This document shows positions 23,201-35,700 of a stretch of DNA of 64,000 nt, one piece after another (the first letter of the stretch is position 1; every line of letters begins with the position of its first letter). This DNA comes from Cristatella mucedo (lineage: Eukaryota; Bryozoa; Phylactolaemata; Cristatellidae). The DNA is taken from assembly GCA_009760855.2 (NCBI GenBank), contig WPIO01000005.1, positions 2,341,001 to 2,405,000 on the forward strand, written 5' to 3'. Both the position numbers and the translations under genes were made by a program. The notes below the pieces were generated by a model. That model ran no database searches and had not been told where the DNA came from. It worked only from the letters and a program-made list of their open reading frames with translations.

Positions 23201-26200
23201 TTGCTGCGCCTATACGCTGCTAGTTGCGATTCAAGGTTCAGCTGGTCATCTGTGTTCGTCGCGAATCGGGTGGAACTAGTGTACTGTATCGAGCGCAATG
23301 TTTTCCTCTGGTTCCGTCGAGACGTTGAAGGCGTTGCACCCTCTTTGGATCATTTGGTGCTGCGTGAAGTGTTGGATAATTGCTGAGGACCGTTGGCTAT
23401 GACCTTTATGCAAGTCTTATAGCTTGTGACTTTACTTGCGACCGTTGAACCTGTGAGACGGAGTTCTTTATTCGCGTGTTTGAGTTACGGAATGAAAGTG
23501 ATGTCGAATCTTTGATCGACGAAGTAGCTGCCTGCTTTTCCAAACTTTGGAATTCAGAAAAATCCTCTGCTGAAATGCTGTCAATTTTGATGCAACGCTT
23601 AACTAAAATTGCAAATTGACGAAAAGCATTGTTCTGAATGTATGTAAATTATGAATACTTGTATATGCTTAGGCCACGGATGTCGCGAGGTAGTTCTGAC
23701 ATCTGAGCAGCATATACTTCAGTAGCCTTTAGACGTGATGGTCGTGAGAGCGTTGATACCATGAAGGCAAGTGGTACGTCAACGTCTGAATCGAAAGTCA
23801 GAAAAAGTTAACGTAAATGCCATGGCTAAGGAGCCGTCTACTAAGAGCGATGCTGAAACTGCTATGTGACTAGAGCTTGAGAAATTTAGTGACGGCAGCA
23901 TGCTTAAAATTACTACTGGTAATATTGAAGATGTCAAAGGTGGTAGGGTTACCACTGCCGCGAAGGTGCAGGTCATATTTAAAAATACGCTCGTTGAAAT
24001 CAGGAAGCGTGATATACGCCTTGCGAAGCCACACATTATGATTTTACACGAGAGCAAGGATACGGCTGCTGATAACATGCAATTGTGTGGTGCTTAAGCC
24101 TTGACCGTCAATTTGAGGAACGAATTGGTCGTTCTTCCTGTGCCAGTTATAGTCACTGTAGAGCCTGTGACTGTCGTTTTGCTCCGAGGCTGCTACTGTG
24201 CAAACCATTGAGGCTGTGGACTGCTGCCCTGCGGTTGGAAGGAAAATTCACTATAATGCACTGTAGATAATTCAATGCCAGCATACATCTAACGGTGTTT
24301 GCACTACGAGTAATGTGACTTTTGCTAACTTGTGGTGTGTGTCCGATAAGGATCCCTGTTTCTTCGATGATGTGTTATGCAGTGATATGGAAATGGCTCT
24401 CACGCCTTAGCTTTATGGTGTCGAGGAGGACCACTGTACATCTGGGTAGTTCTCTATCTCCGCGACCATTCCTCGCAGCGTTCGATATACTTGGCAACTG
24501 TGACTATAAGCAACCCTCGCTATACGCCAGACGAGTTACTAGGTTTTTCCAATTTTTAGTATGTTGAACATTTCTTATATCTCACGCCACTACTTTACGA
24601 TGACGGAGAGGGTTGCTTATATGAAATTGTGGTTGCACGTTTACACGACAACGTTTCGTCACTTTTGGTTTACTTCGGACGCTGCTAGTTCTATCTTTCT
24701 TAATATCTTCGAGGCTTAATCTGCGATATGCCCTCGATGAATGCCATGCCAAGAGCTACGTGCACGTACATATTGACCATCTCGATATGGTTACGACCAA
24801 ACTACGATTGATGAATCGGCACGTCATAAAAAGCAAACGTATGGTACTTTGTTGTTACGATTCGCACTAGCTTATTTGTTCATTGAATTCCTATAGTCTG
24901 CCAGTATGTGTATTCTCCTAAGAGACGCAGGGCATTGAATATTTCCATCATAATCCACCCAGACTGTCCAAGTGAAATGAGGCAGTCAGGACTGGATTAT
25001 TGAGGAAAAGCCAGTGATGATAAGTCGAAGTTGCAATCTCTCATGCAACGGTGCATGGACGTCTGCTTCTCGTTGTTTTGTCTGTAGTAATTTCGCCCAG
25101 GTTTCATATCGTTTCCGGTATCTATTAAGATAGCGCTGCAGCTGTAAAACAATTACCTGCCCCGGCCAAGTGAAGCGCTGATGATTGAACAACTGGAAGA
25201 CCGAAGATCCCTGAGACGCATTGAAGCCCCACTTGTTGGAGGGACGGCGGTGAAGAATAGATGGCTCCAACGACAGCTTTGAAGATGGTGTCTGAAAGGT
25301 CATCAGTAGTAATTCATGTTAGAGCCTGAAGAGGTGGCGAAGCTGAATGCTAACACCTACCGTAGGTGGTTGTTTTGGGTTTTTTAGTATTCCGGCCAAG
25401 AGTGGCCTTAATTTACAGAAGTGGCAGTGAAATCCTGGCGTGCTAAGTCGGCCAGATTGTGACTGACATTCACAAGTCGCGGTTCCTGAATTAAAGGGCC
25501 AAAAGCTAGTTATGCTATAATCTATGGCCAAGGTAGCAGCACACTAGCCAAAGCCATGTCATAGGCAGGTCCAGCAGTTGAGAGCTAATTAGAGCTCTGG
25601 AGCCACACGAGAGTTGCTGCACATCACGGGCGTCGCTGAGCGCCTGCAAACCAACGTCGCTGTCGAATAGTCTTCAGTGCAATGTGAATATGGACTTGCT
25701 TATGTTAAGGTCAAGGGCGTTCTTCATTGCCACCTTGTCCCAATACGATATGGGCATATCACTGTGCATTGGCACTGCACCTACATGTCTTTAGCCGCGA
25801 TACTAGGTTCCGAGAATCACTACTCGCAGGCTGGTACTGGCACCACTACGAGCGCTGTGATTGTGGCCTAGTTCTGTCCTGACGTGGAAGCCGCTGCAGC
25901 CAGTCTGTAGCTCCAGCTCGAAGCCTGGACATGACTTACGCTTTAATGCGGCCTAAGCCGCAGACTGCGGTATAACCTGTTCTTACTAATTAAAAATCTA
26001 GAACAGCAAATAATACAGATATTTCAAGAGTTGTTATCTGGTTGATGTAGAGCACCAATGTTTCACCTAACCCTCCTTAAATTAAGTTCGTCCTCAGCCG
26101 GAATATAAAATAAATCTAACACAACCTTGGCAGATGTAAGGGAACGTGACTCACGAGGCCGTTAACATTAGGCAGTGACCCTATGATGGCTGCCTAGGGA

Positions 26201-29200
26201 GCCGCCGGTTTTCAAGCGGTTGAATCGTGGACGATTGCTCGCAGCGGATGACTCGACACTCGACTCCAGCACAAATCCCTGCATTGGAGGAGGCATCTGT
26301 GGGGACATCCATCTACCGCAAACTGCCGCCAGCTGTCGTGCGGCTTTAGAACGAACAATTGCACGACAGTGCGAAAACAATGCATGAGTGGAATCTAAGG
26401 GCTTCCGGAGGAGTCAGCAGGAGGCGAGGAGGGAGGAGGGAGGCTAAAAGAAAGGCTGCCTGCTACGCCGGCAGCTTAAAGTCTAAGGTGTGTAGACTGG
26501 GCGTGGCCGGCGTGGTTTCTACTAACCGAGTGCTTGGTGTTTGAGCAAGAAGACCTGTTGCTCGGTCGTGCTACCCAGCCCGACGTCAGGCTGGGCAGGC
26601 AGGAGGGCTGTCGCAATAAATATCAATGCTGGGCTTCGCATCTTCTTTAGGTGCTAACATAAATTACTTCTGAGAATTTACAGAAACCTGCTTCGCTGCT
26701 ATCGTTAAAGCTCATTTCTTTATTTTCATCACCGAACGCCGACAAAGCGACATCGGTGGCTTCAATGTGTCTGCAGAGCCCTCGGCCCTTCGTGCTGTTG
26801 GCAGTTCACTTGAATAGAGATAGTAGAGCGCCGTTAACTTCGGATCTATCTCCATATATACTCGAAGCGACCTCAAAACTTGAACAGGATCAAGAAGGAG
26901 CTACCCTCCACGAATCGCTGAGTTAGCGATTGCCCGTACGACTTGTCGTCTTCATCCGAGGCATCCCTCGGCAATTCGGCAATGTCTCAGATTTGTGTTC
27001 AGCTAGAGGCTATGCAGGGTACATGAAAAACATCTAGAGGAGCTCTTAGGAGCCTATGCCCACTAGCATAATTTAGGAACCCAGTGAACAATTAAGTTAA
27101 TGCAAATACGAGCGAGATGTCTAATTCAATCTATAATCCACATATTTTAAGACGCACCGATTCAGCACTTGGAATATGGGCTTAGCCACCCAAAATTGGC
27201 TGACGTGCACGTGCACGAAGGCCACGGACTGAAGTTCACTAAATTGCAAAGTCAATGGAATAATCTTAAAATAAGGCACGTAGACATTAGGATCTTCAGA
27301 ATAAGGATCTTCCTCCTCCGAGTAGAGAACGACGACGAGTCGATGAAACGGAGACATCGCGTTATAGACAAGCCTTCCTCTACAACATTGGATTACCACA
27401 GGCAGCGTCATTAGTCTATTGCATTTCATCTCATTGAGCGAATAACCAGAGTTGGTAGCAGTCACATTTGTCGTAGCACCGATCGTGTATCTGTAGCGCC
27501 GTGGCAGAGTAGTAAAGCATCTGAACAGTAGTCCACAACGTCAGCCAGTGGCGGAGCCAAGGGTGCAGGGAGCGTCCCCCCCCCCCGCCAAAGCAGGAGG
27601 AGCGACTTGTGCCGCCACCACATTTCCTGCACACTGGCCGTCACTAGTGACGAAATTATATCATACTTTCATGGGATGAGCGACCGCTGAGTTCTCTGTA
27701 ATTAAAAACTACGACTGCGAGCTATAATTTTTAATTACTTGCTGGTCTTGCACCTAAATGAAAATCTTAGCTCCACCACTGACCTCAACAGCTTGCACAG
27801 CAGTAGTGTCAAACAAGTTACGACAGCAACCGGCTCCACTGTGGCTGTAAACGACACAGGAACAATGACCACCTCGGTCCACATCATTTCACGAGGCTAA
27901 ATTATCTTACTCCAGCACATTATCAGCAGCCTGTTCTGAGCTGCAGTGTAAAATCGTAAACTCTTTTTCCAAGCCACACATTGTGTTTCTGACTTCAACA
28001 TATGGGGTTTTCAGCCTAGCTCTTGCACTTATTGCCCTGACATTTTCTAGGTTAAGTGCAGTCGGTTCAAATCTGCTGTCGTAATTAGCGAATTTAAGTT
28101 GCTGCCTCGTAGCAGGCACAGAAATTTCTCTCCGCAGGCGGCTCGTTATCGATGGCTCTTAATTCAGCTACAGCCTCTCGCCTCAGATGCATCGAGGGTG
28201 CATCCAAACTGTTCAGACTAATGCTGCTGATGTGCCAGTGCTCTGCTTCATGGACGCATACATAGTTCTATTGTAACTATTGTTACACTTAATGAGCATT
28301 ATGCACAATTTAATTTAGACAGCCGATATAATTTTAGGTGGAAAGGCAGCATATATAAAGTCCTCTGGAAAGACTTTATTGTCTTCGCGTCATTGTATTT
28401 TGCCGTGAGCCTTACATACAGACTTGTATTAACAGATTCCCAACGCCGGTAGGTGTGAGTTGCTAAAACATGTTACTCTGCATCTTGCATCATATATGAA
28501 GTCGCACATTCAGAAGATCGGCGGTAAGACATGCTATGGTGATTGCTTTTCTATAAAATAAGTTAGCGCTCGGTGATCTGGCAGTACGCATTGCATTTTT
28601 TTGCAGTGAGGTGATTTTAATTTGCTAGCAGCATTTTCTGCGAACTTAGCTAGCACTCACGTTTTACTCCTCAAAGGAACCCAGTCATGTGACTGTCAAG
28701 GCCCTAAATTGTGGCTAAATGCGGGCAAACCTGAAGCCATGATTAGTCTAAGGTAGTCTTAACCACTAATCGGCGTAAGGTGGTCACATTTAAGGACCAA
28801 GGTTGTGAGCTATAGCCTTGAGGCGCGTCTTTAAATGAATATATCTCCAAGTTCTCTCAGGGCGCTAACAAAATTAAGCCTTTCTTTTAAACCGATATAA
28901 TATTATAATGAAACATCACTGTAAGCGTACTCACACCTCACTGCGTGCATTAAAGCCAATCAAACCGACCAGTTTTGCAGGGCTTAATGCACACACTTCT
29001 CGGATGCATATAAGGTAGGCTTTTCGAAGATTTGTGTACATGATGGTTTTGTATATTTTCCATCCATCGCCGAACAAAACCGATCTTACAAATGAAAATT
29101 TATGTAAAGCGCATTATTCGTACACTCTACCAACTTAGCTTGCTCTAGAAGTTATTTTTTAACATTATTTGCTTGAGTTCAGAGAGCATCTGAAATGGGA

Positions 29201-32200
29201 GCCAGGTTCTGCATGTCACTTGACCAGATTATGTATCCACGGGAAGCCTCGGCTACCCCAACGATTGCCCCTCTAGTCCCCCCAAGTGGCTGAAGTTGAG
29301 GGTTTGTACGTCTACTACTTGCTCTCCCCCGGTACTTTCCATCCTCTAGTCTCTGATTCTAACAAGGCACGTTTGTATCAAAAGTCATACAAGAAATTGG
29401 CATGATTTAAAAAGATATAGCTAATTACTTGGCAGTTTTTGATCCTACTTCTATAACATGATATCATTTGTTAAAGCTCAATGTAGACCATGCCAGCGAT
29501 CACAGCTAGTCAGCCGAAGATTCTGTACCATCCCCTCTTTAGTTTTAATTATCAAATAATCTTAGCCTAGCCATAAATAATCTTTTTAATGTTTCACTGG
29601 ATAAAGTAGTTGTTCCGAAGTCTTTCAAATCGGCCATCATTCGACAGGTATTAAAACATTATGACGAATTCTGAGGTCCTAACATACTATAGTAAAGTCT
29701 CACTTCTTCCATAGCTGTCGAAGGTTCTTGAAAATGTTGTCGCTAAGAGGCTTGTAGAACATGTTGACAAGAATGAATTATCAGACAATTTTGGTCGTTA
29801 TCAATGCAAAATAACTCAACCGAAACTGCTCACCCACCCCTGTGTGAACGACGACATTATGAGAAGCGAAAATGATTGCAAGGTCACTTCCAAGATCCAG
29901 CTGGACGTAACGCATAGGTTGAATACTATTGACCATAATGTTCTACTCGGACTATTAAGAACAATGATCAGATCTCTCAGATCTATCTCACAGATCTAGT
30001 TTCCCACCAGGCGAAGCATAGTACCACTCGCTTCTCGGAATCCAACAGTCTATCAATACATCGTACAAACCTCAAATCCTTTGGAGACCGTGCATTTAGT
30101 TCATATGCTCCCAAAGCCTGGAACTCCCTCCCGACTTGGGTCAGAACATCCCCTGACCTGACCACATTTAAAAGGAACTTAAAAACACACCTATTCAGGA
30201 CAGCGTTTAGTGGGTCCCAGTGATTCGTCCTTCATGTGCTTATGCGTGCTGATACTGTGCATGCTGCAACTAACCACATTTGCATGCTGACCCCTGTGCA
30301 TGTTACCCCTAACCATGTTATTCATGTGGTTTGTCAAGCATGATGTTACTCACCATTCAATTGCATTTCCCTTTGCAGCAAATGTAAAGCGCCTAGAAAG
30401 AGATTGAGTTCTCTGAGGGCGCTTTATCAAGTGCATTATTATTATAATTATTATCAGTATGGAGTACGATGCTCTGGCATGGCTCGATTCATACTTTTAA
30501 GATCACGTGGAAGTCCGTGTCGTGTGGTGGCAATGTCTCGTCCAAAACACCAATCATCTGTGAAGCTCAGAAATGGTTTGTTCTTCAATCTTTGTTGCCC
30601 CAATTTAAACCGAGCCTTTAGGAGAAGTGATACGAGCCAATTACATCGGCTGTAGTTTCGATACTGGCTATAGAAAGCTGCACTTTTAGTTTAACTCATG
30701 AAAAATCAGCTGCAGTGACGGACCGAATGGGTACCTTGCCGACATTCAAGCCCAGATGCCCACCACATTTCCTAAGCTAAACGAGGATAAAACCGAATTC
30801 CTGCTTATAGAAAACCCTAAGCGTATGGCTGAACTAGGTGGCTTTGTTCTTGTAACTGGTGCTTCGGTAGTGCAACGGTCATTACGTGCTCCGAGTTTAG
30901 ATGCCCCTTATGATTAACGCTCTACGTTAAGGGCTTCATTGTGAAAACTGCGTCCTGAGCTATCCAAAAAGATTGATCTCTGTCAAAGATTCGGGACAGG
31001 CTTCTGTTGGTCTCAAGACTACTAAATGCAAATACTTTTTATAAACCTCATCTTTTTGTCGTGAGTGCCCACCATTGATAGCTGTCCAAGTTCTATTTAA
31101 TTTTGAGGTTTCGCTTTCGGGCTCAAGAGAATTAAGAGCTTTCACATGAAGTCTTTTGGGAGCCTTGCCTTCTCAAGAAGGTTTTCCGCAAAGGCTGATG
31201 CGAAAGCTCAACTTTTGGTGCGTGCTAACTTATGCTGCACTTTCTCAACTTGAAATCGCTAGCGTACTGACTGCAGCGCTGCTGGCCGCACAGTATTCTC
31301 TTTCACGATATTTGTTTACTGATATGCGAGGAAGTAGTTAATTTGCGGTCAAGAATTTGCCTGCTATCCTGGGTCAATTTTCAGGGAGTTTGAGAAGCTG
31401 GCAATTTATTGCGATCGACACACGGCCGACATCCCTGTTGCATTCGTCCTCGGATTTTATGTCACAATGGTGGTGAACAGATGGTGGGCGCAGGTCAACG
31501 AGGTGTGTCAGACGTTATGTTAATAGGCGGTTGCACATACAAGTAACGCTTCCTTTGGCACGGCTTCTTTACTCGGAGCTCGTGCAAGCGTTTAACGTGC
31601 TCCTCGTGTTATGCCTATAGCTCCAATCTGCAAGTTGTGCAGTTTTTGCTGCCGATGCGATCCGATTTCACAAGCCTTAAGTAGCGAGTGGCCCCCGTCG
31701 CGTTTCTTCTCTAAAAATGCAATTCAGTTGTATGAATTTCTGTCTAGTCAACAAAGTCAAAAAAGCAGGACAGGCTAAATGAGTTTGTGGCTGAGCATTT
31801 GTCTGCAGCATTTCGCCGAGCATTAGCTTCAAGATCACTACAAGATGGAAGACTGAGTGGCTAATCCTTCTCGGGTAGTAAACCACAGGCTGCACCTGAC
31901 GCAACCAGGGGAACATCGGAGAGCGAAGGGGAGTCGGGAGGAAGGTAAAGAAAAAGTGAGCAGCGCAGAAGGGGCCGCACAGGACGGCTGAACAAAGAAG
32001 AACCAGGGTTTGCAGCAGGACGGGAGAAGGCATAACCTTTCTGCAGGAACAGGATGAAAGTGATGCCCACAACCTAAGTCCCGCATAGCGACGGCTCGGC
32101 CTCAAACAGCATTCAAGTGAAAGCTTATGATGCGGATAAGTTATTAACCGGAGAAGAAATGAGGGCCATATGGAACTCGAGGTCTTACTAGTCAGTGTAA

Positions 32201-32665
32201 TAGCTGGGAATAGAGAGATCAAGCCTTACGAATGCCACGGTTATTCAAAAATTAGCTGCGTATTTTGGCCGCAGCTGCAAGCAAAAGTGCAAATGACGTA
32301 TCGTGAGGTCGAATACAAACTGAGTCATGTTTGTATAATGATTTCATTTTCTCAAAGGACTGTTACTAGCATTCTTATGGTAATTAAATTACTTGCCACG
32401 TGGCGTGATGGCATTTCGTGATGCCAAGATTTCTCGCGCTGTCAAGACGCCGAGATTTGCCGTGGCGACAGTCTTTTTCGCGGGAATTGATCGCGTAGCT
32501 GCTTTGGGTGGATTGGGGAGGGGTTGATTCAGCACGAAGTAACGATAAAAGCAACTATAGGTTCGTGGTCGGTCGCTGAAAGTGCACATTCCTTAAAATT
32601 GTGCTGATGAAAAGATTAGCCGAGAATAGCCAAGTATGAAAGGATTTATAGTAATATTGAAAGTA

Positions 32666-32701
<36 letters not shown>

Positions 32702-35700
32702 TACATAAAATATAACTACAAATATAAATATAAATACATATATAAATGTAAATATAAATAGAAGAAGTATGAAACAGACACAGCAATAACTGGCTGGCAG
32801 AAAGCTAATGCCAGATGCAAAGTGGAAGTACAAACAAGCGTGCTCATGAGATCAAGCTCTGTGCAAACGAGTTCGCAAGGTAGAACCGGAAGAACAACGA
32901 CGAGCGTGCGTGGCCTTGCATGCAGCCTTTAGTATCGTCAGGGAACCCCGAAAGCGGCAGTGCAGAGTGACTGCTAGTGAGGCTGCCATCACTCGCAGCT
33001 TGTACAACTGGATCAGGAAGGAATCCCGTGTAAACTGCCACGTTAGTAGGACGTGCAAAAGAAGCTTGAGAGGGTGACTATTTGAATTGAGCCGCAAGGA
33101 AATGATACTACAGTCTGAGAAGGAGATTAAGGATCTAAGTATACTATCTTAGCAGGAAAAAAGAGTGAGCTTGAACTTATTGTGATCTATATAAAAAAGC
33201 CATTAGGCTATTGCATCTGGTGATGAATATGGCTGTGAGGCTAGTTAACTAATCGGAGAGGTTTGATCATTCGTCTCCTTTGCTGAAGAAGCTCCGATGG
33301 CTTCCGGTTGATTGACCGAAACGGAGTAAAGTTTATACGCTGATCCACATGGCCCACCACGACATGGATCCTTCATACGTAGCTGAACTGATCCACCAGT
33401 TTCAGCCCCCTCTCGCCCTCAGGTCGTCTATGCATAATTAATTAGCTGGTCCATTTCCCCCTTAAAGATCGATGGCGACAGAAAAGTTTGCTCTTCAGAT
33501 CCTAGGCTATGGAACTCAATGCCGTAATTCTTACGCAACATCTAATCTCCTGCAGCAGACTGTTGCACACCCTTTCGAGCCATCCTGAGCCGCTAACTCC
33601 ATGCCACTCACTATCTCAACTGCTCTCCTGACTCAGCTATACGTCTCACTTTCTCTTTGTTGCATGAGATGAAGTCGGTTGGCTACAGAATGCGTACCGA
33701 AAGCCGCTTAGGCTGTGAGTGCGAAATTGAAAACTCTCATCCGTAACACGCACACAGTCTTTGTGACATTGGTGGAGTTATAGACTGAGATGCATGGATC
33801 TCCGACCAAGCGAAGCCAGATACAAGACAACAAGTTTGAGGGCACATTGTTGAAGTTCTCTTTGAGGACAGCATGCGTTAAGGAGGTTGCACACAACTAA
33901 TTTTCTCTCGTTTTTAAAGCAGAAATTTGGTAGTGAATGACTCGACATTAAAATCAAGTGATGAGTGGATATTTAAGAGCAGCCATCTTGTCCGCTGCAA
34001 GAACTTGCTCCCCAGGAGTGGAGCTGTCTAGAGCTGCAGTAGCATCTGCAAGCGGCATGGCAGCTCTCTTTGAAATTACTAGGGGGAAGTGAGCTTCATT
34101 AGTCCAGCCTTCAATTCGCTATGGCGTGAACCAGCTGCTCTATCGTGGATCTGGGCAGCAAGATAAACTGTAAATACAGGATTCAAGCACAAACCACCAA
34201 CTTAAAAAATAAGCCCCCTATCCGGGATGACTCAACAATTTGCAGCAGAACCTGGAAGGAGCACCTCAGCGCCAAAAATCCAAAATTTTATGCTAGATTT
34301 TTTCGTTACTAATTTTGGAATCCATAAGTAATACGTCAGACACAGAAATGAAATAGCCCAAATTTTTAGTAATGTAAGGTAGCTGAAAGTAGGCAGATTT
34401 GATTGTAGAGCAGATATGGGCGTCTAATGAAAGGTCACTTTGGAACATGACACCTAGACTTTGTGCAGGTTCAACAGGAGATATGCTGGCAGAGCCGATT
34501 TTGATCGTCTGCCTTTCCGATTTCTGAATCACACTTGGTTTGCCCATAACTAATAAGTTGGTTTTTATCATCATTCAATTTAAGAAAGTTTGCTACCATC
34601 CATGTGCAGATGTCATCAATACATGCAGCAAGGAAGCTGAGAGAATTCAAAGTGCTAAAGGGATGGGAGGGATCAAAGCAAAGGTACAACTGAGTGTCAT
34701 CTGCGTAGAAGTGAAAGCCTCAATTATGCTTAGCAACCACATCGGTAACATCGGTAAAAGGGAGAGTAGAGACTATGAAAAGAACATGACCAAGCGTAGA
34801 GCCCCAAGGATGCCCCAGACTTCAGAGGTTATTCGGATAATCTTTGTCTATTCGCATAAATACTCTGGAATTTCTCACTGAAGTAAGACACGAACCATTG
34901 CAGAGCAGTGCCAGTGATTCCCAGGCGAGATGAGAGGCGCTCGAGCAGGACTTGGTGATCGATGGCATCAAAAGCCGCCGATAGATAGAGCAAAATATGC
35001 AGAGATACTCTAATTAAGTAGAGATACTCTACTTAAGTCTGCATTCCTAACTAGGTGTAAACTCATGACAGCAGATATGGTTTCACATGAGGTTTTTAAG
35101 GATCCAAATCCTTATTACAGTGAACACTAAGCTTCAGGCAGCTAAGTAGTACTCAAGTTACCCAGTGCAATTGTAAGCTCATTTAGCTGATACTCAACGC
35201 TTTCAGGCAGTTTGACAATTCAGGTGACTCTTTAGGGCTTTTCGTATTTGCAATGGTATGCATCAATGATCTCTTGGCTAGCTGAAATTTAAAGAAGAAA
35301 CTAAAATTTCCTCTGCACCTCACAGCCTGGGCTCTGTCAACGTGAACTTTCCTCTCTGAGCTCAAATGTGCCGGCCTTTTTGTGCGTCACGTAAAATATT
35401 CTGCTCTCTTATCTTCCCCAGTCACTATAAATGCAATGCAGCTCAGCCACACGGCACGCATTGGAGATAAGCAATAGTCTCACCGAATGTCTAAATGCTG
35501 ACGACTTTCTTACGTTTCATATCTAAGTACGTACCTGGAACGGCCAACCTCGCTATTCTTGTGTCCGCGTTCCTGCACGGGAGTGATGACAGAGGCAGGT
35601 TATTGAGACGTACGATAATGCGCTACGTGACGCTTGGCTGGATACTGGCCATGAGGAGTATCAGCACGATGACTAAGAAGAGATTTCCTACTTTGGATCA

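Larger units (their letters stand above)
20285..28337 (+). other. Bestrophin intron 1 (proposed)
   Basis: About 8 kb. It holds the possible LTR pair (22914-23260 and 25505-25820), the unknown repeat at 23690-24215 with its inverted relative at 27780-28240, and an hAT-like MITE at 27546-27781. Nothing is recognised in 20285-22913 or 25821-27120. Confidence 0.45.
31503..35527 (+). other. Bestrophin intron 3
   Basis: Holds a (TA)n tract (32668-32699), a LINE-B copy (33175-33797) and a LINE-A fragment (34340-35060). Nothing is recognised in 31503-32660, 32760-33170, 33800-34335 or 35065-35527. Confidence 0.5.

Noticed and set aside
27865-27900. ATG reading MTTSVHII as an alternative bestrophin start
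   Set aside because: The frame stops after about ten codons, and the place lies in the inverted unknown repeat.
28138-28205. Small exon before bestrophin exon 2 (acceptor TCTCCGCAG)
   Set aside because: The donor is poor, the phase does not fit exon 2, and the sequence belongs to the repeat at 27780-28240 on the other strand.
28840-28905. LINE-A 3' hairpin (AAGTTCTCTCAGGGCGCT)
   Set aside because: Only one half matches and there is no left arm or tail; too weak to list.
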